This document shows positions 57,116-64,000 of a DNA stretch of 64,000 nucleotides, piece after piece. A model generated the notes under the pieces. That model did not search any database and was not told where the DNA came from. It saw nothing but the letters and a program-made list of their open reading frames with translations. Source of the stretch: Hsuehochloa calcarea (lineage: Eukaryota; Streptophyta; Magnoliopsida; Poales; Poaceae); assembly GCA_036346395.1 (NCBI GenBank), contig CM070594.1, positions 30,165,385 to 30,229,384 of the forward strand, given 5' to 3'. Both the position numbers and the translations under genes were made by a program. Position 1 is the first letter of the stretch; every line of letters starts with the position of its first letter.

Positions 57116-58838
57116 GATGATAATACAATTAGCAATGGTGTTGAGGGTTTATCGAAACAATCATTTTCGTCGAAATTTAGGTTCTGTTTGGCAGTTCAAT
57201 AAAATCGGTTTGACCGCAATTGATGATCGGGATCACGCTCTAGTTGGCGGTACTACCGCAGCGTGATAGGACCAGATTCTAGTTGGTTGTATGGTTTTTT
57301 CAGAGAACATGTTTGTGGGAGTTTCTTCTCTCCTGAAAAACGGTATAGCCACAATTTGTTAGCGGTACTACTGCAATATGGTAGTACCGATGTCTACATG
57401 GCGGTATGATAGAATTTGCCATGTTCGCTAGCCAGCTTGACGGCAATGTTTGTAGGTTAGGTCAATTTCATAGATTTCAATGCATATGTGTTACATGATG
57501 CATATCTCGACTAACGTGGGTCAAGTTGTGAATAACTTGTTCCCAGAATCAATTTCTTGGCCTATTGTTGTGCAAGAGGCTTGAAGGTCAACGGTAGTCA
57601 ACGATGAGAATGATCGGGACTAAGCTTGGAGAGCTGAGGTCTAGAACGATCGAGAATGTCGGGTGAAGTTAGTGGACTCAAGCATGGTACAAAATGAACA
57701 AGGATGATCAAACGGAAAGTTCAGTGCGACCGGTTGCATCAAGCAGCACGGGGGTTGGTGCAAGTGCCATGGTAGTTTCGGTGGGAGTCGGATGGAAGAG
57801 ACTTACAGACATGAAAAGAGCCGTTGATCAACCTACACGTGGCGAAGCATAGTATTGCTTCATGAAGATTGGACTCGGTCTTCGGAGAAGGATCGAGAAA
57901 TGGTATTTTGGTAATTTCACCAAAATACCACCTTGATGGCCTTTGGCTAAACCACGGCGCAAGATGGTGCAAGGAGAGGTGGTTTAGGCTAAATGAAGTT
58001 AAAGATCACGAAGAAACAGATTCGAAAAGCCCAGTTTGTTATCCGATTTGAGAAGTGTGCGTGAGTGTAGACCCGTTTAAGTGTGGGCTTAACAGGTGTC
58101 CATTAATGTTTGCTCTCATAGCCTAGCCTCCACTATATAAGAGGATGTCCAGGTGTGGAGTCCTTAGCTCTTCCAAGTGAGAAACCCTAATTTGTGTTTT
58201 TGGGAATTTTACAGTAGCAGAGGCTAGGGTTTGTGAGAGATAGATTCATTGTGTGCTCAAGTATTGAGTTTTTATCCTGCATGGTGGAGTGGATGTAAAT
58301 CAACTTCAATCTCAAATCAATTCAAGCAAGATTATTCAAGATGAGTCTTTTTTTGTTCTTGCTCCCTCTTTGGTGATTTTTGGGTTTTTGATGATCCTTT
58401 GGTTTTCCTTTGGTTTTTTGCAGAGTCTTTTGCTTACTGTGACATGTGGGAATGCATTTAGGATCATCTCTTACTCACGTGCAAGCTCTAGGATCAAAGT
58501 TTGATTTTTCAAGGTTTGTGTGCCCTCGTTCCCTCATTTATGAAATTCATGAAACCTTGGCTTTGATCTTCCCGATCGTCGATTGGAATAGGTTACTGAC
58601 CTTCTTGATGGGCCATGGTTGAAATTTAAGGGGATTTGGATCACCAAATCAAAAGTTACGTCAATTTTGATTTTTGTTTCGTTGATTTTACTATTCCTCA
58701 TGCGTTTTTACTGTTCACCAGTAGTACCACTACTATTCAACGGTACCACTGCTGCTGGTCACTGGTATGAATGGTACTATTCATAGGCATTGTTCATAGG
58801 TACTGTTCGTCGGCGCGTTTTTGTGTTTTTAGTTGATG
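57116..58838 (+). repeat. Right LTR-like arm (inverted relative to left arm)
   Basis: Homologous to 52660-54515 on the opposite strand. TATATAAG at 58134-58141 gives a rightward promoter. The U3-like part (57200-57430) carries GCGGTACTACCGC and GGTAGTACC near-palindromes instead of the GGTCTGACC motifs of the left arm, and a further GGTAC/CAGTAGTACC cluster lies at 58715-58800. No PBS follows; the Tat LTR begins directly after. ORFs inside are not convincing. Confidence 0.55.
58134..58141 (+). promoter_or_regulatory. TATA box of right LTR-like arm
   Basis: TATATAAG within CCACTATATAAGAGG. The equivalent place in the left arm (53397-53406, minus strand) reads CTATAAAAGG. Confidence 0.5.
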
Positions 58839-58840
58839 TG

Positions 58841-59311
58841 TGTCGACGATCAAATCACCGAACTTACAAATATATAATCACAGAGAAAAAATAGCACGTA
58901 TCTCCGGAATGGAATGAGGCTGCTCTTTATTGCTATGAACTGGCTATTACAAGGAGTGCCTGTAATCTAGACTAAAGGCTAATCCTAGTAACACTGGAGT
59001 GCAATACTTGCTATGACTTTGCAATCTAATCGACTGGTTGTCTTCTGAGAGTGATTCTCAATCGATCCTATCTTGGTCTCTCTTCCTCCACCTTCCGCGG
59101 TCCTCCTTATGTACTTGATGAAGCGTTGGCAGTTGTCCCTTGGAGAGACACCTGTCAGGAAGTGACGCGTCTGGTCGGAGAAAGGCATTAGTTGACAATG
59201 TATCAACTGTTGTGCGGTTATATGTCAGTGAGTCATTTAACCGTACTCTAGTGTCATAGAGTTATGTAACGTCGCATGGTATGGGATATACAGCACGGGC
59301 GTGACGTGGCA
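58841..59311 (-). repeat. 3' LTR of the Tat-type element
   Basis: About 471 bp. The plus strand starts TGTCGACGATC, ends GTGACGTGGCA. On the minus strand it follows a purine tract AGGGGGGTCAT (59312-59322). The borders are inferred from TG/CA ends and from comparison with 56586-57004. Confidence 0.6.
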
Positions 59312-59322
59312 ATGACCCCCCT

Positions 59323-60240
59323 GCGCAGGGTGTTGGAGCACAAGGTGATGGGAAAAGCCATGGATGCTACGGAAGGCGGCGGCGAGCAGGGGGCCACCAC
59401 CGCTGACAAGGTGTGGCCCTCCGCCCTATTGCAGCTATTTGAAGCGTAGGTTTTTGTAGGTCTACTGTGTAATTTTTTGTCCAGCTCTGCCTGTGGTCGA
59501 ACGATGGCGTGTGGAGGGTTTGCTGTTTTTTGTAACTCCCTCAGATTTTGAATTGAAAGAAACAGTTATCAATGCCATCTTGTGCTATTTTTATAGCTTA
59601 CCTTGTTGCTTTGGCTAGGCTGGACTGGTGAGGTTTGGTTGTGCTACTCACCGAGGTGTACATCCCTCGGAAGGTGGAAATGTGAAAATGACCGTCCCCA
59701 CCGCGATACAAAGTATGAACAGACTCTTTTGTCCAAGTGACCTCTTAAGCTGTGCTACAATGGGGTTGTGCACCATGGCATGAAATGGCAGTGTTGGAAA
59801 TTTGCGAATCCGAAGGGGTCTATGGAGCAATTTCATCAATTCCAGGAATGCAAGGCCGCCCAGGCGCGCGGAGATTCGCGCCTTCTAGGAGAAGCGAGGT
59901 GTCGTTTTCGCCCCGAAAGACCGGTTGTGAGCAATGCGGGAGTCTTCAGGTTCTCGGTGTAATGCGGAGGTAGAGTACGAGAACCTCGTCCACTCTGGTG
60001 CCTCCAACGAGGAACTGTTCACGTGGGCAGAGGTGTTGTATAAACGCCTCATCGCGTCTGGGGCTTCCGATGAGGAATTGTTTGTGTGGGCGGCTAGTAG
60101 GAAGTAGTACTTCACGCCCTAGTTTCGTGGGGCAATTATGTATGTAGTATCGCCGCGTATTTGTATTGTAGCGTTTGAGCTTTTCGTATAGCGTGCAACC
60201 TGTACTATTGTTTGGCGAAGTTTTGCCACATTATGTAAGA
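59323..60240. other. Tat 3' untranslated region, non-repetitive part
   Basis: Two segments stand out on the plus strand. At 59326-59448 a frame of about 40 codons ends DKVWPSALLQLFEA-stop and is followed by T-rich, 3'-UTR-like sequence. At 59750-59960 a frame contains CYNGVVHHGMKWQCWKFANP and GSMEQFHQFQEC. I recognise neither. They may be captured host fragments lying antisense to the element. Nothing else is seen here. Confidence 0.35.
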
Positions 60241-60251
60241 TGGTTTGCTTT

Positions 60252-60735
60252 GTCGTGCGTTTCGAGGGGAGGCGAAGCCTGTGCCATCCCCCATATCATT
60301 TAAATAGTGCTCCGAGGAAGCCCTCGTTTGTATAGTTTGTGGAGCGCTTGTGAAGGCTGCGCTCCGAGGGGGCGGGGGCGAAGCCTGCACCGTCCCCTAT
60401 ATCTTTTAAAATAGGGCTCTGAGGGAGCCCTCGCTTGTACAGTTTGTGGAGTGCTTGCGAAGCCTGCACCGTCCCCCATATCTTTTAAAATAGGGCTCTG
60501 AGGGAGCCCTTGTTTGCATAGTTTGTGGAGCGCTTGCGAAGGCTGCGCTCCGAGGGGGAGGCGAAGCCTGCACCGTCCACCATATCTTTTAAAATAGGGC
60601 TCTGAGGGGGCTCTCGCTTGTACCGTTTGTGGAGCGCTTGCGAAGGCTGCGCTCCGAGGAGGAGGCGAAGCCTGCGCCGTCCCCCATATCTTTTAAAATA
60701 GGGCTCCAAGGGAGCCCTTGCTTGTATAGTCTACG
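60252..60735. repeat. Tandem array 1 in Tat 3' UTR, unit about 104 bp
   Basis: Nearly five copies marked by the core ATATCTTTTAAAATAGGGCTC, spaced 106, 79, 104 and 104 bp (about 60293, 60399, 60478, 60582, 60686). The second copy has lost about 25 bp. Tandem repeats between pol and the 3' LTR are a known trait of Tat/Ogre elements and can seed satellite DNA. Confidence 0.85.
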
Positions 60736-60754
60736 AAGCGCCCACCCGCAAGGG

Positions 60755-61212
60755 TGGGTGTGCCCCGGCTCGGGGCCATGCACAGTGGTTTGTTTATACA
60801 CTTCACACCTACGAGGGTGAGTTAGTGTGCACCGGGGCTCTGGGCCATGCGCGGTGGTTTTTTTATACACTTCACACCTACGAGGATGAGTTAGTGTGCA
60901 CCGGGGCTCGGGGCCATGCGCGGTGGCTTGTTTATACACTTCACACCTGCGAGTGTGAGTTTGTGTACACCGGGGCTCGGGGCCATGTGCGGTGGCTTGT
61001 TTATACACTTCACACCTGCGAGGGTGAGTGCACCGGGGCTTGGGGCCATTCACGGTGGCTTTTTTATACACTTCACACCTGCGAGGGTGAGTTAGTGTGC
61101 ACTGGGCTCGGGGCCATGCGCGGTGGCTTGTTTATACACTTCACACCTGCGAGGGTGAGTTAGTGTGCACCGGGGCTCGGGGCCATGCGCGGTGGCTTGT
61201 TTATACATTTCT
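60755..61212. repeat. Tandem array 2 in Tat 3' UTR, unit 69 bp
   Basis: Seven copies marked by TTATACACTTCACACC, at about 60794, 60863, 60932, 61001, 61064, 61132 and 61201 (spacing 69, 69, 69, 69, 63, 68, 69). A 69-bp unit equals 23 codons, so long spurious repeat ORFs appear on both strands. Confidence 0.9.
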
Positions 61213-61297
61213 TTGTACATGCTAGACATTACAAGGTTAATACAAACTCCCACTGCCTGAGTGCGGAGTTATTTTCCGGTTGTAGCTGGGCTATCTC

Positions 61298-62505
61298 CTA
61301 TGGATAGTATTTGTGGAGGCTCTTGGCGTTCCACGTATGATCCAGTTGTTGCCCTTCTGGCGTTGCGATGTAGTAACACCCTCCTCTTGTGCTTCTGATG
61401 ATCATGTAAGGGCCTTCCCACTTGGATTCTAATTTTCCTATGGTCGTGGTGTTCACCCCCCGCTTGAGAACCATATCGCTAGGGGCCAGGTTGCGTACGC
61501 GTAGCTTCCTATTGTACGCTTTGGCTACCCCTTCGGCATACTTCGTAATCGTGTAGATGGCCTGGACTCGATGTTCTTCCAGGAGGTCCAATGATGTGCT
61601 ACGATCTTCTGAGCTTCCACCCTACGTTGTTCGAAGGGACTTCGCTTGGAATTCGGTAGGAGTCATTGCTTCATCTCCAAATAATAATTTGAACGGAGAG
61701 AAGCCTATGGCTCTCGTAGGCGAGGTGTGGATTGCCCACAGAGCTTTTTCGAGCTCCTCCGGCCACAGTCCCTTTGGTAAACCTACGAGGCATTTGGTTA
61801 AGCCCGATAGTAGGTTACCATTTACTCTCTCACTGCTCCATTTCATTCAGGGTGACCCACTGATGCGAAGCATACTGTGGTGCCGATATTTTGACAAAAC
61901 GTTCGGAACACACCGGAATCAAATTGGGTGCCATTGTCGGTGATGATATCGTGAGGTACTCCGTACCGACATACAATATTTTCCCATACGAAGCATTGTG
62001 CCACTGCCGCCGTTATTTTTGCCACCGGCTCGACCTCCACCCATCTGGAGAAGTACTCGATGGCGACAAAGGCAAAGCGAAAGCTGCTTCTAGCCGTTGG
62101 GAACGGGCCGATGATGTCGAGTCCCCATCGGGCGAAGGGCCATACAGGGGCAAGTGGCTGCAGCGGCACTGCGGGCGCTTTGGAGTTGTGATTGACCCAT
62201 TGGCATCCTTGGCATTGCTGCACTAGGTCATGTGCATCGCGTAGCGCGGTAGGCCAATAAAAACCTTGCCGGAAGGTTTTAGAGATGAGGCCTTAGGGAG
62301 CCTGGTGCGCCCCGCAGAGGCCTTCATGTATTTCTTTTAGCAATGATCGGCCTTCACCCCGGGAGATGCAGCGCATCAAGGGGGCGCAAACGCCTCCTTT
62401 GTATAGATGGCCATCAATGATATAGTAGTTGCGTGCTCGATGCCTTAGACGGTTTGCCTCGGCTACGTCGTCTGGCTCATCTCCGTTCAAGTATTTGAAT
62501 GACAT
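61298..62505 (-). pseudogene. Tat integrase
   Basis: The minus strand reads a zinc-binding domain at 62293-62505 (HEGLCGAHQAP) continuing to CQGCQWVNH at 62200, then the rve core 61843-62180 with WGLDIIGPFP and IITDNGTQF. At the third catalytic region (HPE ... NGAVER) a TCA-to-TGA type stop and a one-base loss break the frame near 61840. It resumes at 61622-61820 (GLWPEELEKALWAIHTSPTRAIGFSPFKLLFG) and, after another shift, at 61298-61591 with the C-terminal domain (LESKWEGPYMI) to the natural stop. Integrase joins cDNA into the host chromosome. Confidence 0.88.
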
Positions 62506-62551
62506 CTCACCAATCCGCGTTGTCTAACTGGAGAACCTTGCGAGCCAGTGC

Positions 62552-63193
62552 TCAGGGCTGCCTGGTAGCCCCTGGTGCTTCCGGGGCAATGGACGGCTCG
62601 AGTATTACTTGGTATATGACCTCCGGTGGACAGCACTCGCCGGAGCTGGCTATCTTGGCCAGTTTATCTGCCGCATCATTGTCGGCTTGGGGAATGTTCT
62701 GAACATTGATGCCGTGGAAATGCTTTGCTTGGGCCCGAACCGCTGCTAGGTACCGTGCCATCTCCGGATCCCTGGTTGTAAATGTTTTGTCAAAGTGGCC
62801 TGCGACAAGGCAAGAATCGCTCTTGATGACTATGCGTTTTCCGCCCAACTCCTTTGCCCTTCGCAAGCCGAGAAGCAATGCCTCGTACTCGGAGGCATTG
62901 TTGGTTGTTTGGAACTCCAGTCGCGTGGCGCAGGAGATCTGACGTCCATCTGGTGCGGCTAGGATGGCTGCGGCGCCCGCCCCGGCCGCGCACCATGATC
63001 CATCGATGTATATCATCCATGGTGCTTCAATTTGGGCATGCGGATGATCCCGGGCCTGCGACATCCACTCAGCTACGAAGTCAACCAAGGCTTGTGACTT
63101 TACCACGGTGCGTGCAGCAAAGGTTATGTCAAAGGGTGCCAACTGCGCTGCCCACTTGCCTATGCGGCCCGAGGTATCCTTGTTTCGTAGCAT
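62552..63193 (-). CDS. Tat second RNase H domain (open segment of pol)
   Basis: A 213-codon uninterrupted frame, part of the Tat polyprotein. It starts inside the first RNase H/connection region (AQLAPFDITFAART), then has a second RNase H of the archaeal-like type: WMIYIDGSWCAAGAGAAAIL (first catalytic Asp), QTTNNASEYEALLLGL (Glu), IVIKSDSCLV (Asp) and a terminal Asp in PQADNDAADKLAKIA. All four carboxylates are visible. In Tat elements this extra domain is thought to supply RNase H activity. It lies between RT/RNase H and integrase. The ATG used here is internal to pol, not a real start. Confidence 0.88.
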   Translation of the reverse strand: MLRNKDTSGRIGKWAAQLAPFDITFAARTVVKSQALVDFVAEWMSQARDHPHAQIEAPWMIYIDGSWCAAGAGAAAILAAPDGRQISCATRLEFQTTNNASEYEALLLGLRRAKELGGKRIVIKSDSCLVAGHFDKTFTTRDPEMARYLAAVRAQAKHFHGINVQNIPQADNDAADKLAKIASSGECCPPEVIYQVILEPSIAPEAPGATRQP

Positions 63194-63640
63194 GAGAGCC
63201 AGTGGGTATGATGTCGGGATTATGATAGCATGCGCTAAGAACTAGTGCCGGAGCTTGCGAGGCCATGAGTAATGCGTATGCCAACTTTTCCATCTCGGTG
63301 TACCGTGCTCTGGCCCCCTGTAGTGCCTCTGAGACGTAGTACACCGGGCACTGGACTCTGTCTTCTTGGGCAAGGACTGCACTAACGGCGGAGGAAGAGG
63401 CCGCGAGGTACAACAGGAGGCGCGCGCCTCGTTCCGGGCTTGCTAGGCTTGGTAGTTGGATCAGGTACTGCTTGAGCTGGAGAAATGCTGCTTGGCACTC
63501 TTCGGTCCATCTAAACGGCTTCGCTCCCCAAAGCGTTCTAAAAAATGGCAATGCCCGCTCTGCTGAGTGGGACAATAACCTACTAAGGGCTGCTAGGCGG
63601 CCTGTCAGCCTCTGTACCTCGCGAGCGTTTCGGGGTGGTC
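63129..63640 (-). pseudogene. Tat RT C-terminus and first RNase H
   Basis: The minus strand is open 63129-63575: SHSAERALPFFRTLWGAKPF (thumb/connection), LLLYLAASSSAVSAVLAQED (RNase H, where the first catalytic Asp is replaced by the Ala-Ala seen in Tat elements) and VYYVSEALQGARARYTEMEK. The frame shifts near 63200 where LSACYHNPDI begins. Loss of catalytic Asp in this first RNase H is a known Tat trait linked to the presence of the second one. Confidence 0.82.
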
Positions 63641-64000
63641 ATTTCTTGTATGGCCTTTATCTTCTCTGGGTTTGCCTCGATGCCTCTTTCGGAGATCAGA
63701 AAACCAAGAAGCTTTCCGGCCTTGACGCCGAAGGCACACTTGTCTGGGTTAAGCTTGATTCCTTACCCCAAAGGTTGCTGAATGTTTCCTGCAAGTCTGT
63801 AGTGTGCGAAGCCTGGTGCCTGCTTTTGACCACTATGTTATCAACGTAGGCTTCTACATTGCGGCCGAGTTGGTTGGCGAGGACATTGGTGATGAGGCGA
63901 GTGAATGTGGCACCCACATTTTTTAGTCCGAAGGGCATGCGGTTGTAACAGTATGTACCGATGGGTGTGATGAATGCTGTTTTGGCTTCATCTTCCCTTG
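63641..64000 (-). pseudogene. Tat reverse transcriptase palm, with altered active site
   Basis: The minus strand encodes MPFGLKNVGATFTRLITNVL and EAYVDNIVVKS; the expected YVDD motif reads YVDN (codon AAC, minus strand, at about 63836-63838). A frameshift near 63770 separates it from the downstream LNPDKCAFG-like segment. The N-terminal RT lies beyond the window. Family role: cDNA synthesis. The second catalytic Asp is required in all known RTs, so this copy should be inactive if the base is correct. Confidence 0.82.

Larger units (their letters stand above)
58841..64000 (-). mobile_element. Tat-type Ty3/gypsy element, 3' part (runs off right edge)
   Basis: Minus strand: RT, RNase H, a second RNase H, integrase, a 2-kb 3' untranslated region with two tandem-repeat arrays, PPT, and a short 3' LTR. 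The combination of dual RNase H, short LTR and repeat-bearing 3' UTR is known for the Tat lineage (RIRE2-like in grasses). Gag, protease and the 5' LTR lie beyond 64000, so no TSD test is possible. Confidence 0.85.

Noticed and set aside
52660..58838. DNA transposon with very long terminal inverted repeats enclosing the CCR-like gene
   Set aside because: The arms have LTR-like TATA boxes and palindrome-rich U3 regions, their outer ends do not match as terminal inverted repeats, and no flanking duplication was found. Two LTR relics in opposite orientation explain it better, though a composite is not fully excluded.
60589..61163. Repeat-encoded ORFs (a 23-residue unit containing RRCEVYKQATAHGPEPRC on the minus strand, and a plus-strand counterpart)
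   Set aside because: They follow from a 69-bp tandem repeat (a multiple of three) in an untranslated region. Both strands are equally open, so coding is not supported.

Overview
This window reads as repeat-rich plant intergenic DNA, most likely from a grass (monocot). At least 85% is nested LTR retrotransposons. I see no intact host gene, tRNA, rRNA or CRISPR array. The plant call rests on Ty3/gypsy polyproteins with a C-terminal chromodomain-like segment (Tekay/Del-type chromovirus), a Tat-type gypsy with two RNase H domains, Sirevirus/Maximus-type Ty1/copia elements, initiator-Met PBSs, and a broken reductase gene of the cinnamoyl-CoA reductase-like family. The species cannot be fixed from this sequence.

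Layout. (1) 1-15474: gypsy-C, minus strand. Its gag is split by a complete gypsy-1 (596-10137, plus, TSD TTTCG). One gypsy-C LTR (10531-13456) has gag on one side and pol on the other. (2) 15475-52085: copia-B, minus strand, an old internally deleted Sirevirus-like element. It is interrupted three times: copia-A (17682-28888, plus, TSD CCAAG), gypsy-D (32016-40082, plus, TSD GTTGT) and gypsy-E (40230-49861, minus, TSD CCAGG). Removing the three insertions and one copy of each TSD restores a readable copia-B gag/pol order. (3) 52086-58840: degraded DNA with two long LTR-like arms in inverted orientation, a short Tat LTR remnant, and two or three exons of a broken CCR-like gene. (4) 58841-64000: the 3' part of a Tat-type gypsy element (minus strand): 3' LTR, tandem-repeat 3' UTR, integrase, two RNase H domains and RT, running off the right edge.

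None of the polyproteins is intact as written. In gypsy-1, gypsy-D, gypsy-E and the copia-A 3' LTR, many of the breaks sit at CAG/CTG/CCG trinucleotides, and LTR pairs that are otherwise the same differ mainly there. This may partly reflect sequencing error at methylated CHG sites rather than true decay, so the pseudogene calls are provisional.

The most interesting signal is a run of four consecutive hairpins of roughly 100-165 nt in the R/U5 part of all chromovirus LTRs. Stem sequences differ between gypsy-C and the other families, but pairing, order and one loop are kept. This looks like a conserved RNA leader structure.
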